A DNA stretch of 64,000 nt from Luidia sarsii. Taxonomy: Eukaryota > Echinodermata > Asteroidea > Paxillosida > Luidiidae. The position numbers and the translations under genes were made by a program. Below, in pieces: positions 36,501 to 43,800 of this stretch (position 1 is the first letter of the stretch; every line of letters begins with the position of its first letter). The stretch lies in assembly GCA_949987565.1 (NCBI GenBank), contig OX465107.1:7259851-7323850 (forward strand). The letters are read 5' to 3'. Under the pieces are notes generated by a model. It did no database searches, had not been told where the DNA came from, and worked only from the letters and a program-made list of their open reading frames with translations.

Positions 36501-39275
36501 TTGATAAAGCAGAGTTTATATAGTTGACTTGAAAACTCATTAGCTGCCCAGAGCGAGAAATGAAACCAGTTCTACGGTAAAGATAATCCACGAATATCTG
36601 GAGAAATAGTTGAGAAAATTTGCAGAGTCTTTTTGTATAATATTGTGTATCTGTGTGCATTGTAAGACAACGCAGTTGTGGATGGATTTAAACATTAGAA
36701 CGGAAGATTGCATAGATATCGGTACCTGTTTTATACTTTAGATTGCCGAACCCCCTCCCTGGGTTAAAACTGTGTGATACTGTGATGATGATGTCTGGCA
36801 GACCGTCACCCACATAATTATCCTGTTTGGCTGGCCTGTACTTCTGCAAGCAGAAGCTCCTCTACAGTGACAGTTAACTAATTGGAGACCAGCAACTGGT
36901 ATTTTTGTATCTTAAAATTGTATGAGAACGGTCACATCAGGACCAAAAACTTTCAAGAGATAGAGATACATGTAGTTCATCTCAATTCCCATCGAATGTT
37001 GTGTCATGGGCTGGGAGTAATACCCAAGAACGACGTGAAATTTTCTTAGAATAAAGGAGCACCAGCTGACAATATTTAAAAGTCTATTTAATTCAATTAA
37101 ACAAATATCGAAATTCTCAGGACCGAAATGGTCTTAAAGTGACAGACAATTTAACTCTGATTGGCCATTGAACATTGTATTGAATGAAATCTGATGTAGT
37201 GAATAGAATGTAAGAATAAATTGTTTTGAAATATTTCAAGTACCAAAGTGCATTTACCAAAACTGTATAAGCTAGATTGAATAAGTATCTGGCGAGAATA
37301 ATTAAAAGTTTATCCAAAGCAATTGAGAACGGTCAAATCAGAACCGAATGAAATAATTTTCATAAGATAATTGGAAAAATTGTAAATCTTGTAAATAGAG
37401 ATCGTAAGAATATATATTGCTTGTTAAACTATTTTCTTGTGTCGAGACTTAAATCCTTCCGTGTATTTCACGGAGTTCATTTCATCATATATTTTTGGTT
37501 TCAATTTATTACGGTATATCAAATTAACTTGTAATACCAAAAAGGGGATAACAGCCACATAGAACAGACAAGGTGTAAATTTGTATTGTTCAGCAAATAC
37601 ATGTACTGTAAGTCCTACACAGACAGGAATGAAAACTTAGAGTCGTTCAGAAATGTATGCCTGCTTTTTGCTAGTACCGGTAATCAAAATTGCTTGATGT
37701 ACTGTACATGTAATTAAATGGCCCAGTGATAGCACTGCAGGCATTTGGCCGTTTCTGGGATGAGGACTCCAGCTCTATTTTCATTTGTTTAATAATGCTG
37801 CAATGTGTACTGAGGTGAAATGAGTGTGTGATTCATGCATGGGGAATTTGTGCTTCATTTAATCAGGGAAACCAGCATTGTATTGTCACACATGAGTTAC
37901 GCTGTCTAGACACTAGAATGTTCGTGTACATTCATACATATGTAGGGTACATGGGCAATGTTACAAATGCAGTTGTGAAGGCTATCTTTTTTTTTAAGTC
38001 AAATGCACCATGAACCTTGTGCACACTTACATGTAGCGCAACATTATGGCGACACATTTGGCTGCTGCATCAAGCTGAAATATCAGAGTGTCAGTGAGCC
38101 AGGGATGCGTTTTTAATGTGAAAATGTGTGCACTTCATCAGGAACTTTAACTCTAGTCTAACCTACGGTATCATAAATTGGCAGGGAAAAATCCTAGTGG
38201 AACACCTGTAACATAATGTACTGTCATCAACCAATGTTTGGTTCTTGACTGCAAAATCCCCACAAGTTACTTTGGACAAAGCCGTCCAGGTGCAATGAAG
38301 ATGTCAGTCAGGGGAAATGGCCTTATCCTCTTCTACATTCCCAAGGCATGACTTTACAACAGTGGCCTAGGCAATAGTGTAGTGGCCATACGCAGCAGGG
38401 CTACCTGGGAGAGAGATTAGCCCTGCTATCCTGGAGTAGGGCAAGCCCTGCTATCCTGGGATAGGGCAAGCCCTGCTATCCTGGGGTAGGGCAAGCCCTG
38501 CTATCCTTGGGGTGGGGAAAGCCCTGCTATCCTGGGGTAGGGCAAGCCCTGCTATGCTGGGGTAGGGCAAGCCCTGCTATGCTGGGGTAGGGCAAGCCTT
38601 ACTATCCTGGGGTGGGGCAAGCCCTGCTATCCTGGGGTAGGGCAAGCCCTGCTATCCTGGGGTAGGGCAAGCCCTGCTATCCTGGGGTGGGGCGAGACCT
38701 GCTATCCTGGGGTGGGGCAAGCCCTCCTATCCTGTAGATCCCTTTAACACTGTCAAAGATATTTATATTTCATCACGTTGAGCTCAACTCCGTCTCAGTT
38801 CGACCCTGGCAACTGGTTCATGCTTTGCTGGCAACCATCTTGAACAACACTGAGAGTCATCTCACTACAATTAACTACGATAGCTCATGACGCAGCAAAG
38901 CGACAAACATTTCCTCATTACTATGACACTATATCTTTATTTCATTACAATGAAGTTACGATTAAGACAAGGAGTGGTTAAACACGCTAAAATCACAGTA
39001 CGAAAAATCAGGCTCCTATGAAAGTAACGCAGACCATCGCTAAGGACGCGCATGACCTCAGCAGGAACTTGTTATCTGAATTTTAGTGGGCAAAAAATGT
39101 GGTTCACTTTGCTACATAGATACTCACGCCTGTGCAGAGAGTACATGCCGCCATTTCTGCTTGTGTCCCCCACCCCGGCATCGTGGACATAGCCGTAGTC
39201 CAGTATGCCCGACATGGAGCTGAGGTTGGAGGTGTAGCGGTCCCCTCGGCTTCTGCGGTGGTGACTGGACGTCAT
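5658..39275 (-). CDS. SESTD1: SESTD1-like SEC14 domain and spectrin repeat protein (3' end missing)
   Basis: Sixteen coding exons on the minus strand join into 1,028 codons with every GT/AG boundary in phase. Residues about 50-214 form the SEC14/CRAL-TRIO-like lipid-binding region (VYVIKPDAFWE, ELTEDFGGTLPYNHVEW). Residues about 215-735 are spectrin-like helical repeats (VVDWIVGPGEKLL, CEEMADMRRLKLQQ, AIAWLQELLQ, GTYTYGKELLSAALVL). These line up block by block with vertebrate SESTD1 as I know it. The known family role is a cytosolic scaffold that binds phosphoinositides and links TRPC channels and Dact/Wnt-planar polarity signalling. Differences from the roughly 700-aa vertebrate protein are a 50-residue N-terminal extension and a 290-residue Ser/Pro-rich C-terminal exon. 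The last exon ends at a splice donor, so the true C-terminus is missing. Introns range from about 0.4 to 14.9 kb. Identity is very secure; the start codon choice is less so. Confidence 0.95.
5922..6026 (-). repeat. Coding 21-bp minisatellite in SESTD1 exon 16
   Basis: Five tandem in-frame 21-base units encode VASPHSS, VASPHGS, MASPHGS, VSSPYGS and VSSPYDR (residues 906-940). Unit length keeps the frame, and the third position changes H to Y in the last two. Confidence 0.9.
6738..7392. repeat. 20-bp minisatellite in SESTD1 intron 15
   Basis: About 30 imperfect copies of a 20-base unit (ACTGAGTGTTTGCCCTACTC and variants). It drifts to a CCCCTACTCACAGAGTATTT form at the right end, about 55 bases from the exon 15 donor. 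No CRISPR-like unique spacers. Confidence 0.88.
7449..7642 (-). CDS. SESTD1: SESTD1 exon 15
   Basis: 194 nt; acceptor CTCACAG, donor GTAACG. It encodes LVDQMDRMCLELAPQITSMD and ends GKALLERMVLPILSPD, matching vertebrate GKSLLDRLTVPVVYPDG. A 20-bp minisatellite begins about 60 bases past the donor. Confidence 0.95.
7770..7940. mobile_element. 171-bp mariner/pogo-type MITE
   Basis: Terminal inverted repeats CAGTGGAATGTCGCTATAAC at the left and its imperfect complement (GTTGTAGCGACGTTCCACTG) at the right. It is flanked by TA on both sides (7768-7769, 7941-7942), the target duplication of the Tc1/mariner/pogo superfamily. Internal CTATAACGAAC motifs repeat. It has no coding capacity. Confidence 0.85.
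7943..8085 (+). repeat. Dispersed repeat, CCAGAGATAGTTG family, copy 1
   Basis: TATTCCAGAGATAGTTG...GAGACTCA.AATGAG...CTGAATTTCTCAGG...ATCCCCACGATAGTCT. It is closely matched at 61,388-61,530 in a GPD2 intron and ends directly against the 171-bp MITE. Confidence 0.7.
8135..8250. repeat. Foldback repeat, TTGCGATTGGT family
   Basis: Contains CTACGATGCATAGTAACTCA, AACCCATCG, GTCTTGCGATTGGTTGTAAG and GGTTTGGTGAAATC. Arms ...CATCGTAACT / AGTTACGATG are mutually complementary. Relatives lie at 5,330-5,410, 17,758-17,903, 19,444-19,568 and 60,428-60,572. Confidence 0.65.
8898..9089 (-). CDS. SESTD1: SESTD1 exon 14, last spectrin repeat
   Basis: 192 nt; acceptor GTCGCAG, donor GTGGGA. It encodes GTYTYGKELLSAALVLRRSL, then WRRFSQGLGERASRL, matching vertebrate [20 protein letters not shown]...WKQF. 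Confidence 0.97.
9497..9619 (-). CDS. SESTD1: SESTD1 exon 13, spectrin repeat region
   Basis: 123 nt; acceptor GGACAG, donor GTGAGG. It encodes AIAWLQELLQVMLTQHVDIG and EHNKFEDTAK, matching vertebrate AVEWLSELLDALLKTHIRLG. Confidence 0.97.
9998..10435 (+). repeat. Long dispersed repeat, copy A
   Basis: Runs from GGGGCCAATTTCACAGAGCT to TATTACTCGCCAGTAATAAA. It contains ACAAGTCAAAAGCAATTGAC and CCACAGTTTGTGTGTTAAAC. An inverted copy is at 23,405-23,817 and a 5' fragment at about 18,690-18,860. There is no coding capacity or obvious TIR. Confidence 0.75.
10583..10812 (-). CDS. SESTD1: SESTD1 exon 12, spectrin repeat region
   Basis: 230 nt; acceptor GCTGCAG, donor GTCAGC. It encodes GHSLLDILSLPVKNAFGKDI, then RCEEMADMRRLKLQQILQL, matching vertebrate [20 protein letters not shown], one of the best conserved blocks. 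Confidence 0.97.
10872..11400 (+). repeat. tRNA-derived SINE-like composite
   Basis: A tRNA-like head (GGGCTGGATAGCTCAGATGG at 10,876) is followed by two partial body copies (AATTGAAAAA.GCTGCAT.CACTTTGTGTGATCC). A second tRNA-like head (11,302) with the B-box-like end GGCTTCAAGTCCCGGTCCAG follows. Not an intact tRNA gene: the arms do not pair fully. Confidence 0.75.
11535..11649 (-). CDS. SESTD1: SESTD1 exon 11, spectrin repeat region
   Basis: 115 nt; acceptor TGCCAG, donor GTGAGTG. It encodes CFGKMDVLLELCKTEITVET and a helix ending EQSEAV, in the position of vertebrate LDGLLGMLCVDV. Confidence 0.92.
11985..12300 (-). repeat. tRNA-derived SINE-like element
   Basis: Inverted body (CTCCAGGGATCACACC, ACGGCAGCTCGGGGATCG), then AACCGGGACTTGAACCCGTG (a minus-strand tRNA T-arm). 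A plus-strand GGTTCAAGTCCCGGCCCAGT follows, so two tRNA ends meet tail to tail. Confidence 0.7.
12358..12549 (-). CDS. SESTD1: SESTD1 exon 10, spectrin repeat region
   Basis: 192 nt; acceptor TGCCAG, donor GTACTG. It encodes DTYGNFAELRHVADNLIKQG through FASRLEKRRNLLICSVRFHR, matching vertebrate VYVELNQQIAALL...ASQLEFRQNLL. Confidence 0.95.
12605..12725 (-). repeat. Second tRNA-derived SINE family
   Basis: On the minus strand: CGGTGGCCAAGCGGTTAAGA then CATCTGCACTGGAAAGCGGG, tRNA D-arm and anticodon-arm like, followed by GGGGCATCGGGCAAAGCA. A better copy lies at 61,880-62,003. Confidence 0.6.
12735..12960 (-). repeat. tRNA-derived SINE-like element, body plus tRNA end
   Basis: CATTCAACTATTAAATGC...CCAGGGATCACATCCCCG...GCACAAAGTGGATGCAGC...TGACTGGACTGGGACTTG. 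Same family and orientation as 11,985-12,240; it ends next to SESTD1 exon 9. Confidence 0.65.
12974..13096 (-). CDS. SESTD1: SESTD1 exon 9, spectrin repeat region
   Basis: 123 nt; acceptor CTATAG, donor GTAAGTAT. It encodes VVDWIVGPGEKLLASQVDIG and a following helix ending LELKCT, matching vertebrate VVNWLEGPG...IGDS. Confidence 0.95.
13467..13760. repeat. Purine-rich AGGCAG/AGGCGAA array
   Basis: Successive runs of GAGGCA, AGGCAGA, AGGCGAA and CAGAGGCAGAGC in SESTD1 intron 8, about 90 bases from the exon 8 donor. ORFs on both strands are artefacts. Confidence 0.85.
13852..14081 (-). CDS. SESTD1: SESTD1 exon 8, spectrin repeat region
   Basis: 230 nt; acceptor AAACAG, donor GTAAAC. It encodes GHALLRRLRE... 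and LEQVLQEVQDRQSKLKIYLT, a helical stretch starting like vertebrate GHELLSEL. A purine-rich AGGCAG/AGGCGAA repeat follows the donor by about 90 bases. Confidence 0.94.
14169..14285. repeat. Near-perfect hairpin of the GGTCCTGCTAGGATCGAAACG family
   Basis: Two arms of about 54 bases (AAAATTTAGTGGGCCTGACG... and its complement) separated by a short AG-rich loop. Single-arm relatives recur at about 2,775, 4,090, 8,365, 9,395, 17,045, 30,975, 33,275, 41,600, 53,290, 55,440 and 62,965. Confidence 0.85.
14425..14850. repeat. Paired tRNA-derived SINE-like elements
   Basis: A plus-strand head (GGGCTGGATAGCTCAGATAG) has the B-box CGGGTTCGAGTCCTGATC. A complete body to GGAGATATACGACAGC follows, then a minus-strand tRNA part (GACTTGAACATGAGACCTC to GAGCTATCCTGTCCCTTAGA). 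Confidence 0.75.
14966..15140 (-). CDS. SESTD1: SESTD1 exon 7, first helical repeat
   Basis: 175 nt; acceptor CTCCCAG, donor GTGAGT. It begins DFEKFIKDAEVVLRRFDQAN and continues as charged helix rich in Arg/Gln/Glu, replacing the vertebrate VFEKFTKE segment. This is the linker into the spectrin-repeat array. Confidence 0.94.
15295..15411 (-). CDS. SESTD1: SESTD1 exon 6, end of SEC14 domain
   Basis: 117 nt; acceptor TTTCAG, donor GTAAGTG. It encodes TLMLSNVSKLAKFVEQGELT and EDFGGTLPYNHVEWVENRL. The L(T)EDFGG.L.Y.H.W motif is the diagnostic end of the SEC14-like domain in this family. Confidence 0.97.
15831..15944 (-). CDS. SESTD1: SESTD1 exon 5, SEC14 core
   Basis: 114 nt, phase 0 at both ends; acceptor TGCACAG, donor GTGAGC. 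It encodes ESIPSGIHSVYVIKPDAFWE then a Lys-rich stretch to YGFE. The V.VIKPD.FW motif is shared with SESTD1, Trio and Kalirin. A decayed duplicate of its acceptor lies in the upstream intron. Confidence 0.96.
15937..16262. repeat. Tandem duplication spanning the exon 5 acceptor
   Basis: About 155 bases (15,937-16,090) are repeated at 16,095-16,262: TCCTGTGCAGAGAG...ACATTGCAATTACAAGGACC...CCATTCCCTCGGTCACATTC. Copy 2 has an extra 20-base internal repeat and a decayed copy of the acceptor plus the first codons of exon 5. Confidence 0.9.
16850..16940 (-). CDS. SESTD1: SESTD1 exon 4, SEC14 region
   Basis: 91 nt; acceptor TTGCAG, donor GTAGGT. It encodes SEEAKEHGFSIVTDMRTSTW and QSLKAFFKVLQ, the conserved GF.iv.D.R...W strand-helix of SEC14-like domains. 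Confidence 0.95.
17379..17428. repeat. Perfect 50-bp palindrome
   Basis: GTAAGCTACCGGTATGTGCT continues to ATGTA and is followed without any spacer by its exact reverse complement, ending AGCTTAC. No mismatches. Confidence 0.95.
17758..17903. repeat. Foldback repeat, TTGCGATTGGT family
   Basis: The clearest copy: AATGCATCGTAACTCAACTT, AACCCATCGTAAGTTGTGAT, GTCTTGCGATTGATCATAAG, TTACGATTGGTTTAATGAAA. Both halves carry the same inverted ATCGTAAGTT core, so it can fold on itself. Confidence 0.7.
18865..19290 (-). repeat. Dispersed repeat carrying a 14-bp minisatellite, copy B
   Basis: Inverted relative of copy A: CTCCAACAGAAGCCAGCA, then GTTGGGTTCAGCAGTG, then AAGAGAAAAGGCCC-type units. Further TGTTGGG-ATCAGCA repeats follow to 19,290. 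It lies in the intron between SESTD1 exons 3 and 4. Confidence 0.7.
19586..19694 (-). CDS. SESTD1: SESTD1 exon 3, SEC14 region
   Basis: 109 nt; acceptor CGTAG, donor GTATGA. It encodes GGKDKRGGPIITFPAQ followed by EDIAASISYLSTLP, matching the vertebrate GGKDRRSG...IP block at the start of the SEC14-like domain. Confidence 0.95.
19814..19954. mobile_element. 141-bp MITE, copy 1
   Basis: Inverted ends (GATGGCTTGCACCGGTGGCC / GGCTGCCGGTGC-type) of about 30 bases containing GCCATCTTTGGGGCC, flanked by TA on both sides, as in Tc1/mariner-type insertions. It matches 57,634-57,774 almost base for base. Confidence 0.88.
19965..21628. mobile_element. 1.66-kb unclassified DNA transposon
   Basis: Terminal inverted repeat CAGGCCTCGA / TCGAGGCCTG, flanked by the perfect 6-base duplication CATGAA (19,959-19,964 and 21,629-21,634). 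Near both ends are repeated TTGGCC-G-TGCCC motifs in the same orientation. The interior is AT-rich with no recognisable transposase, so it is probably non-autonomous. It inserted a few bases from the 141-bp MITE copy 1. Confidence 0.75.
22665..22802. repeat. ACATGTA array
   Basis: GTACATGTAAACATGTACAT-type units repeated with GTACAGTACATG joints, self-complementary throughout. Smaller arrays occur at about 3,425, 30,535, 31,455 and 43,430. Confidence 0.85.
23405..23817 (-). repeat. Long dispersed repeat, copy B (inverted)
   Basis: Reverse-complement counterpart of 9,998-10,435: GCGAGTAATAAACTATTTC, TGGTTTAACACACAAACTGT, GCTTTTGACTTGTATTCCAC, ending at GGCCCCTGG. Both copies lie in SESTD1 introns in opposite orientation. 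Confidence 0.75.
23820..24075 (+). repeat. tRNA-derived SINE-like element with upstream body
   Basis: Body end (GTGATCCCTGAATATATGCG, GACTAGTTGACTATTTGG), then GGACTGGATAGCTCAGGTGG and GGTTCAAGTCCTGGGTCCAG. It lies about 120 bases left of SESTD1 exon 2. Confidence 0.7.
24192..24254 (-). CDS. SESTD1: SESTD1 exon 2, start of conserved region
   Basis: 63 nt between acceptor CTTAG and donor GTAAGTG. It encodes HPVMQAAQITDLLKRKVAFL, matching the vertebrate N-terminus. It contains an in-frame ATG (24,244-24,246) exactly where the vertebrate protein starts, an alternative initiation site. Confidence 0.93.
24385..24700. repeat. tRNA-derived SINE-like element pair
   Basis: Minus-strand tRNA end (GGGACTTGAACCAAAGACCT), plus-strand GGGTTCAAGTCCTGGTTCAG, a body segment, and another plus-strand head GGGCTGGATAGCTCAGATAG at 24,660. 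Confidence 0.7.
26715..27189. mobile_element. 475-bp candidate TIR element
   Basis: Left end GTTCAGACACCGTACT and right end AGTACGGTGTCTGAAC are exact complements over 16 bases. A further GTTCAGACAC and several AGATAGACC motifs lie inside. No target duplication was recognised and there is no coding capacity. Confidence 0.55.
27652..28170 (+). repeat. 181-bp tandem repeat
   Basis: Almost three copies of a 181-base unit (GTACACTGCAGGGTTGTGCA...CCTTTTCCCCAAACACAAAA...GGACTCGTCAGTGTCATTCA). The first copy is 6 bases shorter. Units are nearly identical, indicating recent duplication. In-frame ORFs are by-products. Confidence 0.92.
28870..29110. repeat. tRNA-derived SINE-like fragments
   Basis: ACCAGAGATCTCACGTTCAA with GTCCTGGCCCAG and TTTTCTTTGCCA. 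An inverted GACCGGGACTTGAGCC follows, then a second GGTTCAAGTCCCGGTCAAGT. Confidence 0.6.
29890..30240. repeat. Degenerate AAGTCC/GAGTCC repeat
   Basis: Many copies of CAAGTC, GAGTCC and CCAAGTCCAAGTCATT-type hexamers on the plus strand, concentrated at 30,100-30,240. Confidence 0.6.
34905..35045 (-). repeat. tRNA-derived SINE-like element
   Basis: GGACTTGAACCCGAGACCTT, then CATCTGAGCTATCCAGCCCT and CTCAAATAGTCAACTAAAC: the full tRNA-like part, minus strand. Confidence 0.7.
38418..38735. repeat. 25-bp minisatellite
   Basis: About 13 copies of GCCCTGCTATCCTGGGGTAG plus GGCAA, almost all exactly 25 bases. It lies in SESTD1 intron 1, about 0.4 kb from exon 1. Confidence 0.93.
39128..39275 (-). 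CDS. SESTD1: SESTD1 exon 1 (first coding exon found)
   Basis: 148 nt, residues 1-49 plus one base, beginning MTSSHHRRSRGDRY and ending at donor GTGAGTAT. The ATG has A at -3. The segment is Ser/Gly/Tyr-rich and has no counterpart in the vertebrate protein, whose start aligns with exon 2. A pyrimidine-rich stretch ending CTGCAG lies just upstream (about 39,291-39,297), so this exon may itself be preceded by a non-coding exon. Confidence 0.75.
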
Positions 39276-39475
39276 CTTGGCCGCCGTTCAGCTACTGCAG
39301 CATTGTCGCAATGCAAGAGGTAGAAACAAAGACGCTTTCTAAGTTTTCAATTGAGACAGCCAAAGTATTGGCGTAGATTGCTGCCAGGATCTTTTGCAAG
39401 AGCCTGTAAATCAAGTCAGAATCCTTTCATACTTAAATAATTATTATTGTAATAAATCAGGCTTCACCTTCCCAG

Positions 39476-40290
39476 TGCGATGGTGACTTTCCATGACTTT
39501 TCCCAGGAAAAATTCAATGACTTTACCAGAAGAATTCCATGACTTTTCCAAAGGAAGAATTCCATGAATTTTCCAAAGGAAGAATTACATGAATTTTCAC
39601 AGGTAAAAATCAATGTCTTTCCATGACATTTACCAGATAAAAATCTGTCTTTGCATGACCTTTACCTGGTAAAAAAAAATCAATGTCTAAAATCCATGAC
39701 TTTTCCAAAGAAAAAATCCCAAGGGTAAAAATGGAATTTCTTTCCATGACATTACCCATTAAGAATTCCATGACTTTTCATGACTGTTTCCACTTTGCAG
39801 ACAATTCTGAGAGTTGTCCATGACTTTCTGGCCCCCAAACCATTCAATCATGGTTCTTTTACTTCCTTTCAGTAAATATATCATGACTTTTCCTTTCAAA
39901 ATGGCATGACTTCCCACACCAGCGAACCCTTTAATTAAGGGTCATATGTTTTCTTCTCAGTACAATCATATGGCTTTCCCTTATAAGTCCAGGAAGAAAT
40001 CCTTGACTTTTCCCATGATCTTTCCATGATCTTTCCATGGCCTGAGAAGCCATTGACCAGGGTTCTTACATTTTAATCCCTGACTTATAGTCATGGATTC
40101 CCACGATTTCTACACAAAAAGTACCATTTTCCACAACTTTTCTGGCCTGAGAAGCCTTCAACCGTGGTCCATACACTTATTTCCAAGTTCAATGCACTGA
40201 CTTTCTGTAACTAATGAGACACATGCCTTTCAAGCCTAGAAAATGTGATCAGTCAAATTCCCATGTTTTTCCCATGATCTGTGCGACCCC
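39476..40290. repeat. Degenerate CCATGACTTTTCC tandem repeat
   Basis: Dozens of TCCATGACTTTTCC and GAATTCCATGA variants with irregular spacing (roughly 15-40 bases), directly upstream of SESTD1 exon 1. Confidence 0.75.
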
Positions 40291-40559
40291 TGCTGATGGA
40301 GCCAAGTGATGAACGAGTTCAGTCTTGAATTTCAAATGGAACAACCTGAAATCTTGCTTTTCCCTAGACCACTGAAACCATTTAAAAAATAGCAAAACCT
40401 ATAACACAACTAAAGGATAAAACACAGCAAAACTCTCAAACAAAAAGGGAAAGAAAATGTCTGATTCCCAAAGGTTCTATTCAAAACTGGTGCAAGACCA
40501 AGAGTGTAAAAACATTGTAGTCCCCCGCCCCAGTGAAGATAAAAGGCTATTTGGAAATG

Positions 40560-40860
40560 TTCTCCCCCCACCCATCTACCCTCGGGTGGTTAGAGCACTG
40601 GTACGTTAAGCCTAAGGTCTTGACTCTTGGGTTCAAGTCTGTCGAGGTCAAGCCAAATTTTCTATTCATTTCCACGTTCATGAGCTAAACAAGTGTAATG
40701 GTCAAATGCTTCTGACTAGCACCCCACCCCAGCAAATATACATGTAGTTGACAAGTTGGAAAGGCACTGTTCTGATGGCTGGATAGCTCAGGTGGTAGAG
40801 CACTTAAGTTTACACCATAGGCTAGGGTTCAAGTGCAGGTCAAGTCCAATTTTCTTTGCT
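40560..40860 (+). repeat. tRNA-derived SINE-like element
   Basis: GGTTAGAGCACTGGTACG and GGGTTCAAGTCTG, then a body fragment (CAAATGCTTCTGACTAGCAC) and a second head GGCTGGATAGCTCAGGTGG with GGGTTCAAGTGCAGGTCAAG. Confidence 0.65.
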
Positions 40861-43800
40861 GTTTCAATAATTGGTTTGGACAAAAACTACTTTCCAGTGT
40901 TTCCTTTCCCTTGCTTGGACCAAAAGGCTTTGGATAGTTCCCACTGTGCCTATCATCAACTCCGCAGACCACGCTCCAACATAAGCCAAGTGTTGGAACA
41001 ACTTTACACCCACCTGGCTGCCCTTTGACTGCCAACTGAAATAAACTACTGGGGGCTAGGCGGGTGGTATTCGGTTCTGAAATTCAGTATCTACATGAAG
41101 TGGGGGAGGGTGAAAGATCTGGAGGACTAGTGTATCAAATTTGGTAATGGGACCAATGATACTAATTGATAGTCCTGGCTTGGCTGGTGTCTGCAACAAT
41201 GGTTCAACATTAAGTGGTATGCACTATGGATACTGTGTAATCAATAGACCGATTGCATGACCAATGTTTACATGCCATCACTTGACTAACATAGTGGGTA
41301 TTTTTGCATCTCATTTGGTGCAGAACAGGAGTGAAAATGAGCAGAAAGACTCTCATATTGTCCATGTATTCTCCTTTGAACTTTTCCATCCTGCTCTGTG
41401 CCAAATGAGGTGAAAAAAATATCCACTATAAGTCACGTGATGGCATGTATTGTAAACAGTGGTCGTGCAATCTGTCTATTGACAAGCTAAATGGAACTGT
41501 ACGTGTACGGCTGTATGCAATGCGGGAACAATTCCAATGTACATGTGTACTGTTTCATGAATTTATCAACAAATTGTTCAATCATTTCGGTGATTCTGAG
41601 AGGTCCTGCTAGGTTTGAGGCATCAGGCCCTCTGTTCTTTTTAGAGGGAGAAAATTAAGAGACAGGAAATGTCAAAAGTAGAGTGGAAATGTTGACAGTT
41701 TATTACTTTACATTTAATGTCCGAACCACACACATTACGTTGAACACTTACTCGCTAATTGCTGAATCGTAAAGCCTTTGGACAACACTTGTAAAATACT
41801 TGCGGCATCAATCTAGTTAAATGAGCTGACCGTTCCCACTGTCATTGCATTAAAAATTTGTCAACTTGTGCATGGCTCAATACTAATCTTCCCAAAGGAC
41901 TGTACACACTACACAGGGAATCAGGTAATGATTAACCAGGCATCTTTTGGTTGGTTTTGTATTACAGAGCCACGCCCCATTGTGGAACTGGACTAGCCAT
42001 CAGATGCCAGCAATCCCAAAACCCCAAGCCATTCTAAATAGACTTCAAGAGGCCAAGTAAAAAAACTGGGTCCCTCCCAAACAATGGCCATTGAAGGGGA
42101 GGGGGGGGGGGACCTGTTCATTGAGCCATATGCAAATGCAACAGCTTGGCCCACAATTTCCTTCAGGGCATTTTGTACCAGTCTGAATGCGCTTATTGTG
42201 AGAGCTCCACACTGAAGGGGGAGAGGGTTGAAGCGTGGGTTGAAGGGACTCACACCACTGGGGTGGGTGGCTTGGCTGGATATCAGTACTACAGGGGATG
42301 CCATTACAACTGAGGTTGGATAAGTAAAGCAGCCTCAGACCTCCTGTAACTGAATACCCGTGAACTTGACTCATTCTGACCCAACACAGTGATTCCAATG
42401 AACTACCGCTCCTGGTACAGTGTGTAGCACTGAACAATGTGTTGACTTTCCCCCAAAATTCCATGTACACATACATGTACAATACCATTACAAGACTCCC
42501 ATATACAGCCGCACCATAACATCCAATGACTAGTACATGTAACTCAGATATTTCGTTTTGGTTTGCGTCTTATTTCTTTGCATTGACAGTGAGCGTGGAT
42601 AGACTTATCGCACGCAAACATGGCCTGTATAATCATGTCACTCTTGTACTGTAGCACACTACATAGGCCCTACTGTACATGTACAAACCTGTACATTGGT
42701 GATTGAATGATACTGTAGTTGCCAGCTAGAGTAGGGCCTATCCTATTGGACCAGTTTGTATCAGCCACCGAATATTTGAAGAGTTAACTGTTCATTTTGA
42801 GGCGACTCAAAACTGCGGCAAGCGATTCAACAATCAGCATAAACTGTGGGGCAGGAACAGTAGTGGCACACAGTTTTCCTCTGCAAAGGTTTACACAGGG
42901 CAGGATTACGCCCCACAAAACTATCAAAGATGCCCACCAGAGTTTGGAATATCAACCACGGACATTGGTCTCTGGGACAGCAACCCCCATACATGTACAT
43001 GTATGTGTCCGTCAGTCTTGCATGCTCCTGGATGCCAAACTCCATACATATTATTGACAAAGTGGGCTGGAAAGTGGGGACTTGTAATTTTGTATTCAAC
43101 TTCTCTGCGTGAGCGATTCATTTATTTCACACCCAAGGCGGCACTGGTCAGTCCTGCTCGCTTGAATAAAAGAACGTGAAAGTTCTGTGACTTGGCGATA
43201 GACTGATAAATGGTGCACATGTAACCCCCCTTTGTTCAACTCAATTCTGAGTAGAAAATAGACTGATCTTCATGTTAGATCAAAAGAGCCATGGCGGATT
43301 TGTGACAGGCTGATATTTTCCTAGCTCCCTCTGAGCAGCATCAGTACCTTTCTTGGAAAATAGCATACTTTTCAAGCTCAAAAACTCTTCAGTTAAAAGC
43401 AAAGTTGAAAAGCCTCCACTGTACTACATACGTGTACATGTATGTACAGTGTGTATGTACTGTACATGTATCCTTGTATAGTACAGGTATATTGTACAAA
43501 TGTTTCCAACACAGAACTGATTTTCTAAACAGGCACATAATGCAAAACAAAGTGCATTTTCTTGGTGTAATAAAAGAAAATCACCATTACCGATGCGAAA
43601 TCTTTATTAGTTATGGTATATACACCCCCAATCCACCATGCACTTTTTTCAATGCCAGTGTCTAAATATGCTTTGCAAAATGTCCAACATCAAACCCAAT
43701 GCCAGCAAAACATTGTGCATAGTCTGGTTGTAACACAAGGGCAAGCCACAGTGGAGTACCTGGCAGCAGAACCCTGTGTCATTTAGCAAGTTCATATTAT

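Larger units (their letters stand above)
24701..39127. other. SESTD1 intron 1 (right part)
   Basis: About 14 kb with no convincing exon on either strand. It holds a TIR-bounded element (26,715-27,189), a 181-bp tandem repeat, an AAGTCC/GAGTCC degenerate repeat, ACATGTA runs, SINE fragments (28,870-29,110; 34,905-35,045), GC-richer DNA at 33.4-34.2 kb and a 25-bp minisatellite near 38.4 kb. Confidence 0.6.

Noticed and set aside
40770..40860. Possible functional tRNA genes at the GGATAGCTCAG sites
   Set aside because: Box A- and B-like motifs are present, but arms mispair and the sites are embedded in repeated SINE-like bodies.
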